25,930 bases of DNA from an uncultured Prevotella sp. (lineage in GTDB: Bacteria; Bacteroidota; Bacteroidia; Bacteroidales; Bacteroidaceae), in contig URQS01000045.1 in the NCBI GenBank assembly GCA_900550035.1, positions 1 through 25,930 of the forward strand. The letters are read 5' to 3'. Shown here in pieces: positions 14,476-23,508 of the stretch (position 1 is the stretch's first letter; each line of letters starts with the position of its first letter). The notes under the pieces were generated by a model. That model was given only the letters and a program-made list of their open reading frames with translations, was not told where the DNA came from and did not search any database. Made by a program: the position numbers and the translations under genes.

Positions 14476-15537
14476 ATGAGACGCATTACGATTCTACTTA
14501 TTGCAATATACTGTAATATTGCACTTTATGCACAGAGAAGTACCATAACTACAATACAAAAAACTGCTATAGAAAAACCACAGCCAGCAGTTGTTCCGTT
14601 CTGGCCGACAACTCTAAACAGCAAAATATCCGAAATGAGCAAACTGCCACAAGACGAAGCTGACAACATAATAACAAACAATACTCCAGCAAAGGCTGTA
14701 CACTTATTAACAAACCTGGCTAAACAAAAAGCTTCAGCTGAGCGCGATGCTATTTTGGCGCGAATACTGATGAATACCGAACATGCTACACTGACACCAG
14801 AAGAACGATATCTTATTCTTCGCGATGCCGATGCGCTGACATCCGACCACAACCTACGCAACAAGATTATCATAGAAATGGGCAACACTCACTGCATTCA
14901 AGCTTTGGCTTATATACGCAAGTACTACGGCGATGCTAACTTGTCTGATGCTCTGGCTATTGCTTTAACAGAAATAATTAGTTCACATCCCGAAGCCAAC
15001 GCTGGCAAATATGTCTACACTCTTCTCAATTCGGCAAAGCAGTCGTTTATCCGCCACTATGATGAAGAAGGCGTCAACAAACACATTGACCAAATTCTTA
15101 CTGCCATCAACAACTGGCAAGCCGAAGGTGGTTACAATCAAAACCACACTGAAGAAACCCACATGGGGAAACGTGGTTTTTGGATTATCCACGAAGAACT
15201 TGCTGACTTTGACATTACATTCGATTGGCTAACCGACGGTGATTTGATACTAGACCTACACTCAGTACCAATACTCGTATTTAACCGTCAACATGGAGTA
15301 CGCTTATACAAAAGCGACAAATGGAACAAGTTCACAAGCAACAACAATTGGTGTACTACCAATATTAACGTTACAGCCGACAACATCACAGTATCTGTAA
15401 ACGGACAGAAAGTTATAGACAATGTGCATTTAACCAATGCCAATGTGGAAGCAAACAACAACAAGACCGGATTGGTAAAATTCCTTGCAGACGACAATGG
15501 AGCTGTAATAAGCCAATACTGTTTTCTTAAGAAATAA
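14476..15537 (+). CDS. Secreted protein of unknown function with HEAT-like and jelly-roll-like parts
   Basis: This 353-residue protein has a signal peptide (about 1-19, ending LYA, cleavage before QRS). Residues about 50-215 are helical, with pairs resembling HEAT repeats (AVHLLTNLAKQKASAERDAI, HCIQALAYIRKYYGD). The C-terminal 120 residues look like a beta-sandwich: FWIIHEELADFDITFDW, LILDLHSVPILVFNRQHGVR and VSVNGQKVIDNVHLTN. They recall concanavalin-like or DUF1080 domains, but I cannot confirm the family and see no catalytic residues. The gene is visibly richer in A and T than its neighbours and uses many A/T-ending codons. It has its own promoter and terminator, so it is a single-gene unit. 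Confidence 0.75.
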   Translation: MRRITILLIAIYCNIALYAQRSTITTIQKTAIEKPQPAVVPFWPTTLNSKISEMSKLPQDEADNIITNNTPAKAVHLLTNLAKQKASAERDAILARILMNTEHATLTPEERYLILRDADALTSDHNLRNKIIIEMGNTHCIQALAYIRKYYGDANLSDALAIALTEIISSHPEANAGKYVYTLLNSAKQSFIRHYDEEGVNKHIDQILTAINNWQAEGGYNQNHTEETHMGKRGFWIIHEELADFDITFDWLTDGDLILDLHSVPILVFNRQHGVRLYKSDKWNKFTSNNNWCTTNINVTADNITVSVNGQKVIDNVHLTNANVEANNNKTGLVKFLADDNGAVISQYCFLKK

Positions 15538-15550
15538 AAGAATAACTACG

Positions 15551-15586
15551 AAAAAGGTTCAGCTTCGCAAAGCCGAACCTTTTTTT
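15551..15586. terminator. Rho-independent terminator shared by convergent genes
   Basis: GGTTCAGCTT (15556-15565) pairs with AAGCCGAACC (15570-15579) with one mismatch. It is flanked by A5 on the left and T7 on the right, so it can stop transcription from either direction. It lies between the ends of the secreted-protein gene and the tatD gene. Confidence 0.85.
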
Positions 15587-15598
15587 ATATTTCAATTT

Positions 15599-16375
15599 TT
15601 ATATACCAAAAATTCTCTTAACTGTAGCGTTTGTAGTATCAGCCACACATTGTGGATCGACACCGTAGCATTCTGCAAGTTTCTGCAATACATAAGCTAC
15701 ATACGCACTCTCGTTGCGCTTGCCTCGCATTGGCACAGGCGCCATGTATGGCGAGTCGGTTTCGAGAACAATACGATTGAGTGGCACCACACTTGGCAAC
15801 ACTTCGGGCAAATGGCTCTTCTTGAAAGTCAATACACCACCGATACCAAGAACAAATCGTTCAAACTGTAACAACTCATCAGCCTCGTGCTCATTGCCTG
15901 TAAAGCAATGGAAAACGCCACCCGGCAATTCATCAGCATAACGTCGCAGCATGCTTACCATCTCGTTCTGTCCCTTACGACAATGAATCATAAGCGGCAG
16001 ACGAGTCTCTATCGACCATTGCACCTGACGCTCAAAAGCCATAAGTTGCTCTTTCTCAAACTCGCGCGACCAATAATAGTCTATCCCCACCTCACCTACA
16101 GCTATAAAAGGATGACCGGGCTTCAGACGCTTGTACATCTCGTCAAGCACACTGCTCCAATCAGCCTTTACTTCTTCGGGATGCAAACCAATCATCGGAT
16201 AGGCATAGCCAGGAAAGCGATTGCAGGTTTCTACCACGGTATCGACCGACTTAAGGTCGATAGCCGGCACAAACACCTTGCTCACTCCAGCCTCACGAGC
16301 TCTATCGACAACCTCATGCAGGTCGGCAGCAAATTCCTCGCCATCAAGATGCGTGTGTGTGTCTATGAAGTTCAT
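15599..16375 (-). CDS. TatD-family metal-dependent DNase
   Basis: This 258-residue cytoplasmic hydrolase has a TIM-barrel fold. All metal ligands are visible: HxH (His7, His9) in FIDTHTHLD, Glu95 in GEVGIDYYW, His131 in MIHCRKG, His156 in GVFHCFTGN and Asp207 in LETDSPYMAP. The family includes exonucleases acting on damaged or fragmented DNA. Length is typical. Its ATG overlaps the stop of the upstream unknown gene by four bases, so translation is probably coupled. Genomes often carry several TatD paralogues, so I give no gene symbol. Confidence 0.95.
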   Translation of the reverse strand: MNFIDTHTHLDGEEFAADLHEVVDRAREAGVSKVFVPAIDLKSVDTVVETCNRFPGYAYPMIGLHPEEVKADWSSVLDEMYKRLKPGHPFIAVGEVGIDYYWSREFEKEQLMAFERQVQWSIETRLPLMIHCRKGQNEMVSMLRRYADELPGGVFHCFTGNEHEADELLQFERFVLGIGGVLTFKKSHLPEVLPSVVPLNRIVLETDSPYMAPVPMRGKRNESAYVAYVLQKLAECYGVDPQCVADTTNATVKRIFGI

Positions 16376-17070
16376 ATTTTGTTTTCTCCTTTACGATAAT
16401 AATATATCAAGCCATATTTACGACACTCATCATAGCGTGTCTCAGGCGGCAACTCTGCAAAGCGAGCCTCGACAGTATTCCAGATATCAACAATCAGTGC
16501 ATCAGTCTGCTCACGCAAAGCCTTCAGTTCAGTAAGCGTGCGGTCGGCCTTGTCGTTAAGTATGCGCTGCTGTTTGTGAATGTCGGCAAATATATCATAA
16601 TGCGTTGCCACCATACCAATGGTAGGATTATATATAGGGCGACCTCCTGCTGCAATGCGCTTCTTCTCGCCTTCTATCACCTTTGGAGCTATACGGCAAG
16701 CATCCTCCACATTATGCAACAGACGCAATGTCTCATCGGCATTATCTATGGCATAATATTCGCTCAGTGCCGAGCTCTTTATTTCGCCACGCTCTACGCC
16801 CATAAGTAGCACACGCACAAAGTGCTGCAGATACATCATCATGTGCTTCTGCGGTTTGGCTACACGCTTGTAGTTGCGCATCTGAGCCTCATAACACAAC
16901 AGAAATTGGCTGCTCAGTGTTTTCAGTCGGTCGTGCAGTTTCTTTGCCTGAGTTATGACATCCATACTGATAAATCTGCTTTTGGCAGCATAAACGTCAT
17001 TATTGTCAAGCAGCACTCCAAGCGAACGTAGGCGGGCAGTGTCTGTCTTAGGAAATCTACGGTAGGGCAC
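16372..17070 (-). CDS. Conserved Bacteroidales protein of unknown function (232 aa)
   Basis: I do not recognise the family. The protein is soluble, basic and probably mostly helical, with MPYRRFPKTDTARLRSLGVL at the start, a heptad-like segment near residues 165-205 (KQQRILNDKADRTLTELKAL) and a C-terminal ETRYDECRKYGLIYYYRKG. The start codon is GTG (17068-17070); no ATG nearby fits the N-terminal pattern, which looks like that of related proteins as I recall them. It overlaps the tatD start by four bases and lies 62 nt after the polyprenyl synthetase gene, so cotranscription with both is likely. Confidence 0.75.
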   Translation of the reverse strand: MPYRRFPKTDTARLRSLGVLLDNNDVYAAKSRFISMDVITQAKKLHDRLKTLSSQFLLCYEAQMRNYKRVAKPQKHMMMYLQHFVRVLLMGVERGEIKSSALSEYYAIDNADETLRLLHNVEDACRIAPKVIEGEKKRIAAGGRPIYNPTIGMVATHYDIFADIHKQQRILNDKADRTLTELKALREQTDALIVDIWNTVEARFAELPPETRYDECRKYGLIYYYRKGENKI

Positions 17071-17132
17071 TTTTTAATGATTAATTATTAATGAGTAATG
17101 ATTAATATGATGATTGGATGAAATACGAACAA

Positions 17133-18107
17133 TTAATACTTACGCTTCATCATACGCTGTGCATAGGCTGCCAGTTCAGCCTTGCGCTCATCCGATACAC
17201 TCACTGCTTCGAGATACTTACGGCTCTCATCGAAATATTGTGCAATCTTATCCTGTGCCAATCGGTCTATACCAATCTCGTTGTACAGTCTTGTCACAGC
17301 TGCAATCTTTTCCTCACGATCAAAAGTCTCTGCATTCACCCAACGTTCCAGTTCGGCACGCTGCTCAGCATTGGCACGATTAAAGGCGTTGATGAGCATA
17401 TAGGTCTTCTTGTTCGATGTGATGTCACCTCCAATTGCCTTGCCAAACACCTTTGGGTCGCCATATACGTCAAGATAGTCGTCCTGCAACTGGAAAGCCA
17501 GGCCAATACGCTCGCCAAACTTATAAAGGTTCTCGGCATCCTCGTCGGATGCGCCTGCCAACACAGCACCAATCTTCAATGCACACGCAAGCAGCACACT
17601 TGTCTTGAGACGAATCATCTCAATATATTCATCTTCTGCCACATCATTGCGATGCTCGAAGTCCATATCATACTGCTGACCCTCGCCTATCTGCAATGCA
17701 GTTTCTGTAAAGATATTGAGTACTTGCGCAAGATAAGTCTTATCACACTGTGCCATACGCTGATAAGCCAGCACAAGCATTGAGTCGCCAGACAGGATTG
17801 CTGTGTTAGCGTCCCACTTGCAATGTACTGTCTGATGACCACGACGTATCGAAGCATTGTCCATCAAGTCGTCATGAAGCAATGTATAGTTATGATAGGT
17901 TTCAAGGGCACATGCCGGCATCAGTATGCTTTCAGGATTGTCCTTGAACATATTGTAGCCCAGAAGCATCAGTACTGGACGAATGCGCTTGCCTCCCATA
18001 GAGAGAACATAACGTATCGGATCGTAAAGCGACTCAGGTTTGCGATCGTAAGCAAGATTATCAAGAAAATCATTCACTTGCTTCAATATTTCATCAGCAG
18101 TCTTCAT
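17133..18107 (-). CDS. Polyprenyl diphosphate synthase (trans-type)
   Basis: This 324-residue cytoplasmic enzyme condenses isopentenyl diphosphate with allylic diphosphates. The first Asp-rich motif is DDLMD (79-83), followed by NASIRRG. The second is DDYLD (209-213), followed by VYGDPKVFGK. GGKRIRP (38-44) binds the homoallylic substrate. The first motif lacks the two-residue insertion of typical bacterial farnesyl synthases, and Tyr74 lies five residues before it, an arrangement known to limit chain length. The product is therefore probably short (C15-C20), but this is inference. It lies between TonB (upstream) and the 232-aa unknown in a minus-strand run. Confidence 0.93.
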   Translation of the reverse strand: MKTADEILKQVNDFLDNLAYDRKPESLYDPIRYVLSMGGKRIRPVLMLLGYNMFKDNPESILMPACALETYHNYTLLHDDLMDNASIRRGHQTVHCKWDANTAILSGDSMLVLAYQRMAQCDKTYLAQVLNIFTETALQIGEGQQYDMDFEHRNDVAEDEYIEMIRLKTSVLLACALKIGAVLAGASDEDAENLYKFGERIGLAFQLQDDYLDVYGDPKVFGKAIGGDITSNKKTYMLINAFNRANAEQRAELERWVNAETFDREEKIAAVTRLYNEIGIDRLAQDKIAQYFDESRKYLEAVSVSDERKAELAAYAQRMMKRKY

Positions 18108-18166
18108 AATATCTTTTTAATATATCTTTTGTTCAATTATTAATGTCAATTGTTATACAATAATGA

Positions 18167-18889
18167 TTATAATGCGAATTCAACAGGAATTGCCATCATT
18201 GTGCGGCACGGGCGATTATTGGCTATGGCTGGCTTCCAGCGTGGCATCCTACGCATTACACGCATGGCTTCACGGTCGAGCAGTGGGTGAGCCGACTCAG
18301 ACACCTTCAAATCGCTTGTTGTACCATCGCTATTTACAATGAACGTAATGACTACACGCCCTTTTATTTTCTGGTTTTGTGCCACATAAGGATACTTCAG
18401 ATTGTCGGTGAGCCATTTCACGAATGCCGACATTCCACCTGGGAACTCGGGCAATTGCTCGACAATACGGAAGTTGAGTGGATTGTCACCCAAGTCTACA
18501 GCAACAGGCTGCGGTGGGGTTTTATCGTCGCCATCAGACTTTTCTGTAGCAGCTTCCTCACCTCCGTCCTCTCCCTCAATGCGCTTTTGGGTTATATCAT
18601 TGAGTTTCTCCATCTCTGTCTTATGCTCTACCACTTCCAGTTTCTTCGCATCAACCTTATTCGGCTTAGCGTCGACAGCAGCCACCTTATCAGTTCGATT
18701 GGGCACGGGTATATACTCCTTCTCTTTCGAGAGTTTGTCCAAAAGACTTGACATATCAATTTCTGGCTCTGCCAAGGTTCTGTATTCCAGTGCGGCAAGA
18801 AACAGCAACAGAGGCAATACGAGTCCCACTATAAAAAACAGAGGACGCCATCTATCCAAATCGGCACGCCGTGACTTTTTCTCTTCCAC
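18167..18889 (-). CDS. TonB-family energy transducer
   Basis: This 240-residue protein carries proton-motive force to outer-membrane receptors. It has a short cytoplasmic N-terminus, one membrane helix (about 17-36), an acidic and lysine-rich periplasmic linker (about 60-135) and a C-terminal TonB domain (about 145-240) with LKYPYVAQNQKIKGRVVITF and MPRWKPAIANNRPC. The start is GTG at 18887-18889: a stop codon lies two codons upstream and the next Met is past the membrane helix. Bacteroidetes usually have several TonB proteins. The gene lies 59 nt upstream of the polyprenyl synthase gene. A -7 box at 18952-18959 gives a leader of about 60 nt. Confidence 0.92.
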   Translation of the reverse strand: MEEKKSRRADLDRWRPLFFIVGLVLPLLLFLAALEYRTLAEPEIDMSSLLDKLSKEKEYIPVPNRTDKVAAVDAKPNKVDAKKLEVVEHKTEMEKLNDITQKRIEGEDGGEEAATEKSDGDDKTPPQPVAVDLGDNPLNFRIVEQLPEFPGGMSAFVKWLTDNLKYPYVAQNQKIKGRVVITFIVNSDGTTSDLKVSESAHPLLDREAMRVMRRMPRWKPAIANNRPCRTMMAIPVEFAL

Positions 18890-18951
18890 TCCTTAATAAT
18901 CTATTATTGTTTTTATCTTTATTACAGGGCCGGGGTGAAGCCTCTGTTTTG

Positions 18952-18959
18952 CAAAGTTA
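18952..18959 (-). promoter_or_regulatory. Putative -7 box for tonB
   Basis: On the minus strand this reads TAACTTTG. About 20 nt upstream is TTAC rather than TTTG, so the -33 element is weak. It would start the tonB, polyprenyl synthase, unknown and tatD run. Confidence 0.45.
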
Positions 18960-19043
18960 CACAATGTCTGGCACAAAAAGTAACGAAACATCATAAATTA
19001 TTCTTTATGCCAACAGCTTTTCCCGTTTTTGCTTAGTTACGAT

Positions 19044-19074
19044 TTTGCCATCTTCTAAAAAATGTTTAATTTTG
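19044..19074 (+). promoter_or_regulatory. Promoter of the SulP gene
   Basis: TTTG (19044-19047), a 19-nt spacer and TAATTTTG (19067-19074) match the Bacteroidetes consensus at every defined position. The leader is about 55 nt. Confidence 0.7.
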
Positions 19075-19135
19075 CAGTCGTTTACAGGAAACTATTGTTT
19101 TATATTCAATTCATTTCAACACTAAAAATTTGAGG

Positions 19136-20806
19136 ATGAAGACATTCGATTTCAAACCCCAGCTGTTTACGACACTTAAGTCGTACAACCGTAAGACGTT
19201 CATGAGCGACCTCATGGCGGGTATCATTGTGGGCATTGTGGCCCTGCCGCTTGCCATTGCATTTGGTATCGCCTCGGGCGTAACGCCTGAAAAAGGCATC
19301 ATCACGGCTATAGTAGCCGGATTCATCATCTCGCTGCTCGGCGGCAGCAAAGTACAGATTGGAGGTCCTACGGGTGCTTTCATCATCATCATATACGGCA
19401 TCATACAGAAGTACGGCCTTGAGGGTCTCACCATAGCCACACTTATGGCAGGCGTATTCCTAATTATGTTTGGCGTGCTGAAACTTGGCACCATCATCAA
19501 GTACATCCCCTACCCTATTGTTGTAGGATTCACCAGCGGTATTGCCGTTACCATCTTCACCACACAGATAAAGGACCTCTTTGGACTGACCATCGACTCT
19601 GTACCGTCCGACTTCATCGAGAAATGGGGTTGCTACATCTCGCATTTCTCTACAGCCGACCTGTGGTGCTCACTCGTGGGTATCGTGAGCGTTATAATCA
19701 TTGCCATCACCCCTAAGTTCAGCAAGAAGATACCAGGCTCGCTCGTTGCCATCATCATCATGACCATTGCAGCCTTGATACTAAAGACCTACTTTGGCGT
19801 TACCTCAATCGAGACCATCGGCGACCGCTTCAGCGTGAGCAATGCTATTCCCGATATGCAGGTTCCGACAATGACATGGGAGACAATTAAGAGCCTTGTT
19901 GCACCTGCACTCACCATTGCAGTGCTTGGCGCCATCGAGTCGTTGCTTTCAGCCACAGTGGCCGACGGTGTAATTGGCGACCACCACAACTCTAATACAG
20001 AGCTTATAGCTCAGGGTGTGGCAAACCTTGCCTCGCCTCTCTTCGGCGGTATTCCTGCCACTGGAGCCATTGCCCGTACAATGACCAACATCAACAACGG
20101 TGGCCGTACACCTATTGCAGGCATTATCCATGCTGTAGTGTTGCTGCTCATCTTCCTCTTCCTCATGCCACTTGCCAAGTACATACCGATGGCTTGTCTT
20201 GCCGGTGTACTCGTCATCGTGTCATATGGAATGTGTGGATGGCGCTCGTTCGTAGCACTTATGAAGAACCCTAAGAGCGACGTCACCGTGCTGCTCATCA
20301 CATTCTTCCTCACCATCATCTTCGACCTTACCGTAGCTATTGAGGTGGGACTTATCATAGCCTGTCTGCTCTTCATGAAGCGTATGTCGGAGACTACCGA
20401 CGTGAAGGTTATCATGGACGAAATCAACGAGGAGTCGGACATCGTCAAGGGTAATCTTGAGCACCTTACAATCCCGCAGGGCGTTGAGGTATACGAAATC
20501 AACGGTCCTTACTTCTTCGGTGCCGGCAACAAGTTTGAGGAGATTATGGCCACCTTCGGCGACCGTCCAAAGGTACGTATCATCCGTATGCGCAAAGTAC
20601 CATTTGTCGACTCAACCGGTATTCACAACCTTACCAACCTCTGCCTTATGAGTAAGAATGAGGGCATACAGATTGTACTGTCGGGAGTAAGTCCTAAGGT
20701 ACACAGCCAGCTCGAAAAGGCCAAGTTCTACGACCTTATCGGAGAGGACAACATCTGCAGCCACATCAACCTGGCACTTGAACGTGCCAAGGAAATCATA
20801 AAGTGA
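19136..20806 (+). CDS. SulP-family anion transporter with STAS domain
   Basis: This 556-residue inner-membrane protein has about fourteen hydrophobic helices (residues about 25-400) and a C-terminal cytoplasmic STAS domain (about 440-550) with VPFVDSTGIHNL. Transporter-core signatures include LPLAIAFGIASGVTPEKGI, GPTGAFIIIIYGII and GIPATGAIARTMTNINNGG. SulP proteins move sulfate, bicarbonate, dicarboxylates or other anions, and the substrate cannot be read from the sequence. The aspartate-serine-threonine in the STAS domain resembles the anti-sigma antagonist phosphosite. I chose the ATG at 19136; a TTG two codons upstream is less likely. It has its own promoter, divergent from tonB. Confidence 0.94.
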   Translation: MKTFDFKPQLFTTLKSYNRKTFMSDLMAGIIVGIVALPLAIAFGIASGVTPEKGIITAIVAGFIISLLGGSKVQIGGPTGAFIIIIYGIIQKYGLEGLTIATLMAGVFLIMFGVLKLGTIIKYIPYPIVVGFTSGIAVTIFTTQIKDLFGLTIDSVPSDFIEKWGCYISHFSTADLWCSLVGIVSVIIIAITPKFSKKIPGSLVAIIIMTIAALILKTYFGVTSIETIGDRFSVSNAIPDMQVPTMTWETIKSLVAPALTIAVLGAIESLLSATVADGVIGDHHNSNTELIAQGVANLASPLFGGIPATGAIARTMTNINNGGRTPIAGIIHAVVLLLIFLFLMPLAKYIPMACLAGVLVIVSYGMCGWRSFVALMKNPKSDVTVLLITFFLTIIFDLTVAIEVGLIIACLLFMKRMSETTDVKVIMDEINEESDIVKGNLEHLTIPQGVEVYEINGPYFFGAGNKFEEIMATFGDRPKVRIIRMRKVPFVDSTGIHNLTNLCLMSKNEGIQIVLSGVSPKVHSQLEKAKFYDLIGEDNICSHINLALERAKEIIK

Positions 20807-20852
20807 GATAATAAAACGAGACAATAAAATGTGGCATTTATCGTTTATTTAT

Positions 20853-20860
20853 TAACTTTG
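20853..20860 (+). promoter_or_regulatory. Putative -7 box for porQ
   Basis: TAACTTTG lies 18 nt before the porQ ATG. The -33 region (TGTG) is poor. It suggests that porQ, cmk and the epimerase gene can be transcribed separately from the SulP gene. Confidence 0.45.
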
Positions 20861-20878
20861 CACCATATTATATAAACG

Positions 20879-21829
20879 ATGAAAAGATTTTTAACCGCAT
20901 TTTATATACTTACATTCGCCAGCATCGCCACAATGTGCGCTCAGGAAAGCCAGACGCTATATAATTTTCTGCGCCTTCCGGTTAGTGCGCACGCTGCGGC
21001 GCTGGGTGGCGACAATACTTCGCTTATCGAGGACGACGCTTCGCTGACTTTTCACAACCCAGCCTTGCTGTCGTCGGTAAGCGACAAGACCATCGGATTC
21101 AACTTCATGACTTACATGTCGGGCTCGATGGTAGCAAGCGCATCATTCAATCGCAATATCGGTGAAAAGATTTCGTGGGCCGTAAGTGGACAGTTTATCA
21201 ATTACGGCACGATGCGACAGACTGATGCCAACAATCAACAGACTGGAGAATTTTCGGCTAAAGACATTGCCGTTAGCGGACATTTCTCATATATGCTCGG
21301 CAGTCGCATTGCTGGCGGCATTGCTGCCCGATTCATCACTTCATACATAGGCGATTACAACTCACTGGCTATGGGTGTCGACCTCGGTCTCAACTATTAC
21401 GACCCCGATACCGAATGGTCGGTTTCTGCCGTGGCACGCAACCTTGGTGGACAACTCAAGGCGTATGATGACGACTTTGAGAGCATGCCTATCGACCTAC
21501 AAGTAGGTGCAAGCAAGAAATTTGAAAACATGCCTTTCCGACTGTCGGCAACACTTGTCGACCTCAATCATTGGAACTACAACTTTATCAACCACCTCGT
21601 ACTCGGTGTCGACGCCGTCATATCGGAGTCGATATGGATCGGTGGTGGCTACAACTTCCGTCGGGCTCATGACATGAAGATTGAATCGGCAGACGGCAAG
21701 AGTTCGCACGGTGCAGGTCTATCGTTTGGTGCCGGACTAAATCTAAGCCGCGTCAAGATAAACCTTGCATATGGCAAATACCACGTGTCGAGCTCGTCGA
21801 TAGTGGTGAATGCAGCGTTCAACCTTTGA
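20879..21829 (+). CDS. porQ: Type IX secretion system outer-membrane protein PorQ
   Basis: This 316-residue protein has a signal peptide (about 1-21, ending MCA before QES) and the PorQ/PorV-type beta-barrel pattern. Family-typical stretches are LYNFLRLPVSAHAAALGGDN, DDASLTFHNPALLSSVSDK, SAKDIAVSGHFSYML and MPIDLQVGASKKF, ending in an aromatic-type terminal strand (VNAAFNL). PorQ belongs to the set of outer-membrane proteins needed for type IX secretion of C-terminal-tagged proteins. A porQ-cmk order is also found in Porphyromonas gingivalis, as I recall, which supports the call. The BspA-like fragment near the left edge does not carry the usual T9SS tag. Confidence 0.9.
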   Translation: MKRFLTAFYILTFASIATMCAQESQTLYNFLRLPVSAHAAALGGDNTSLIEDDASLTFHNPALLSSVSDKTIGFNFMTYMSGSMVASASFNRNIGEKISWAVSGQFINYGTMRQTDANNQQTGEFSAKDIAVSGHFSYMLGSRIAGGIAARFITSYIGDYNSLAMGVDLGLNYYDPDTEWSVSAVARNLGGQLKAYDDDFESMPIDLQVGASKKFENMPFRLSATLVDLNHWNYNFINHLVLGVDAVISESIWIGGGYNFRRAHDMKIESADGKSSHGAGLSFGAGLNLSRVKINLAYGKYHVSSSSIVVNAAFNL

Positions 21830-21890
21830 AAAGTAAAAAGGTAAAAATGTAAAATGGTAAAAAGAGAATTATATAAAACTATATACTGGA

Positions 21891-22580
21891 ATGAAGAAAA
21901 TTGTGATAGCCATTGACGGTTACTCGTCGTGCGGAAAAAGCACAATGGCAAAAGATCTTGCCCATGAGGTGGGCTATATCTACGTTGACACTGGCGCTAT
22001 GTATCGTGCCGTGACACTGTTTGCAATGCGCAACAACCTCTTCGACAGCAACGACACCATCGATGCAGAACGTCTGGAGCAGCTTCTGCCACAGGTACAG
22101 ATTTCGTTCAAACTGAATGCTGAGACTGGTCGTCCTGAAGCTTGCCTCAACGGCGAGGTTGTAGAACATGCGATACGCTCGCTTGAGGTATCGCAGCATG
22201 TCAGCCCCGTAGCAGCGTTGCCGTTCGTACGTGCCAAACTGGTGGAGCAACAGCAGGCTATGGGTCGTGAGAAAGGCATCGTTATGGACGGACGCGATAT
22301 AGGAACCGTTGTATTCCCCGATGCCGAGCTGAAGATTTTCGTTACAGCCACAGCTGAGATACGTGCTATGCGCCGATACAAGGAACTTCAGGCTAAAGGA
22401 ATGCCTGCCGACTTCGACGACATCCTCAAGAATGTAGAGGAGCGCGACTACATCGACACCCACCGCGCCACATCACCACTGCGTCAAGCCGACGATGCCC
22501 TGGTGCTCGACAACAGCAATCTGACCATTGCCGAACAGAAGCAGTGGCTCATGAAGATGTTTGAAGAAAGAACCAAATAA
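21891..22580 (+). CDS. cmk: (d)CMP kinase
   Basis: This 229-residue cytoplasmic enzyme phosphorylates CMP and dCMP with ATP. The P-loop is GYSSCGKST (9-17), in the usual position for the family. VDTGAMYRAVT follows, as do VMDGRDIGTVVFPDAELKIF, with the conserved DGRDIGT of CMP kinases, and the lid-region arginine-rich ERDYIDTHRATSPL. Length matches bacterial Cmk. It lies 61 nt after porQ; that gap contains a run of GTAAAA-like repeats and no terminator. Cotranscription with porQ is likely. Confidence 0.97.
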   Translation: MKKIVIAIDGYSSCGKSTMAKDLAHEVGYIYVDTGAMYRAVTLFAMRNNLFDSNDTIDAERLEQLLPQVQISFKLNAETGRPEACLNGEVVEHAIRSLEVSQHVSPVAALPFVRAKLVEQQQAMGREKGIVMDGRDIGTVVFPDAELKIFVTATAEIRAMRRYKELQAKGMPADFDDILKNVEERDYIDTHRATSPLRQADDALVLDNSNLTIAEQKQWLMKMFEERTK

Positions 22581-22608
22581 CGAAGTTTGAAGACTAAAAA
22601 CCAAACAA

Positions 22609-23487
22609 ATGGAAAAGCTACAAAACGAATATTTGACAGTTGAAGTGTCCGACCTTGGTGCCGAACTTCAGAGTATAAAGGACGCCAACGACAAGGAATA
22701 TCTTTGGCAGGGCGACGACAAGTATTGGGGCAGACGCTCACCGATTCTCTTCCCTATAGTATGCGGATTGTGGAAAGGCACCTACCGCACCGAGGGCGAG
22801 ACCTATCAGTTGGGACGTCACGGATTTGCACGAGACATGAACTTCAAGGTTCTGCGCCAAACCGGCCACAGCGTCACCTATGTACTGCACGAGACCGAGA
22901 ACACGCTACGTCAATATCCCTACCGCTTCATCCTATCAGTCACCTACAAGTTGGTTGACAATGAGGTACACGTAATCTGGCACGTACACAATACAGACAC
23001 CCGTGAGATGCACTTCCAGATAGGCGCACATCCAGCCTTCAATCTGCCGGGCATCAACGAGGGCGAACCCATCAAGGGTGTGCTGCGCTTCGACAACACC
23101 GACGAGATTGACCGCATCTACGGCAATCATGACGGCTGCATAACCGACGACCGCTATCCGTTGCCCACACTTGAAGGCGGACTGCTGCCATTCAATGAGG
23201 AGACCTTTAAGGACGACGCCATCGTCATCGACCACTGTCAGCTTCACTCAATCGAGATACTCAACCCGCAGGATGCCCGTCCTGTAGTTACCGTGAACTT
23301 CAACACACCTTGTGTAGGCATATGGACCCCCTACGGCAAGAATGCCCCCTTTATCTGCCTCGAACCGTGGTATGGCGTTCACGACCACTACGAATATAAG
23401 GGACAGTTCCGCGACAAATATCTCATGAACCATCTGCAACCCGGAGCTTCGTTTATGAGCGAATACGTCATAAAAATAGGCGAGTAG
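22609..23487 (+). CDS. Aldose 1-epimerase family protein (LacX-like)
   Basis: This 292-residue cytoplasmic beta-sandwich protein belongs to the galactose mutarotase superfamily. The likely catalytic residues are all present: His71 in GRHGFARD, His141 in IGAHPAFN and Glu252 in CLEPWYG. SPILFPIVCGLW and LWQGDDKYWGRRSP are typical of the LacX branch, whose physiological sugar is often unknown. It lies 28 nt after cmk and probably shares its transcript. The stop codon falls inside a stem-loop (23481-23500). Confidence 0.93.
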   Translation: MEKLQNEYLTVEVSDLGAELQSIKDANDKEYLWQGDDKYWGRRSPILFPIVCGLWKGTYRTEGETYQLGRHGFARDMNFKVLRQTGHSVTYVLHETENTLRQYPYRFILSVTYKLVDNEVHVIWHVHNTDTREMHFQIGAHPAFNLPGINEGEPIKGVLRFDNTDEIDRIYGNHDGCITDDRYPLPTLEGGLLPFNEETFKDDAIVIDHCQLHSIEILNPQDARPVVTVNFNTPCVGIWTPYGKNAPFICLEPWYGVHDHYEYKGQFRDKYLMNHLQPGASFMSEYVIKIGE

Positions 23488-23500
23488 GAAAAACTACTCG
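23481..23500. terminator. Stem-loop overlapping the stop codon of the epimerase gene
   Basis: CGAGTAG (23481-23487) pairs with CTACTCG (23494-23500) around GAAAAA. The TAG stop of the epimerase gene is part of the stem. It lies between convergent genes only 21 bp apart. There is no T-run, so efficiency is uncertain. Confidence 0.45.
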
Positions 23501-23508
23501 CCCTATAT

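Noticed and set aside
17071..17132. Repeated TAATGATTAAT segments between the 232-aa and polyprenyl synthase genes
   Set aside because: Low-complexity A/T spacer. The 11-bp direct repeat is expected by chance in such composition and matches no promoter.
18108..18166. TTGACA followed by an A/T-rich box upstream of the polyprenyl synthase gene
   Set aside because: It resembles a sigma70 -35 element, but the primary sigma factor of Bacteroidetes uses TTTG/TAnnTTTG, and no such box is present.
20011..20502. 163-codon minus-strand ORF inside the SulP gene
   Set aside because: It is antisense to transporter helices, whose biased codons leave the opposite strand open. No motif is seen.
21831..21863. 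Run of GTAAAA-like repeats before cmk
   Set aside because: Short, imperfect A-rich tandem pattern common in intergenic DNA of this group. No structure or gene function is implied.
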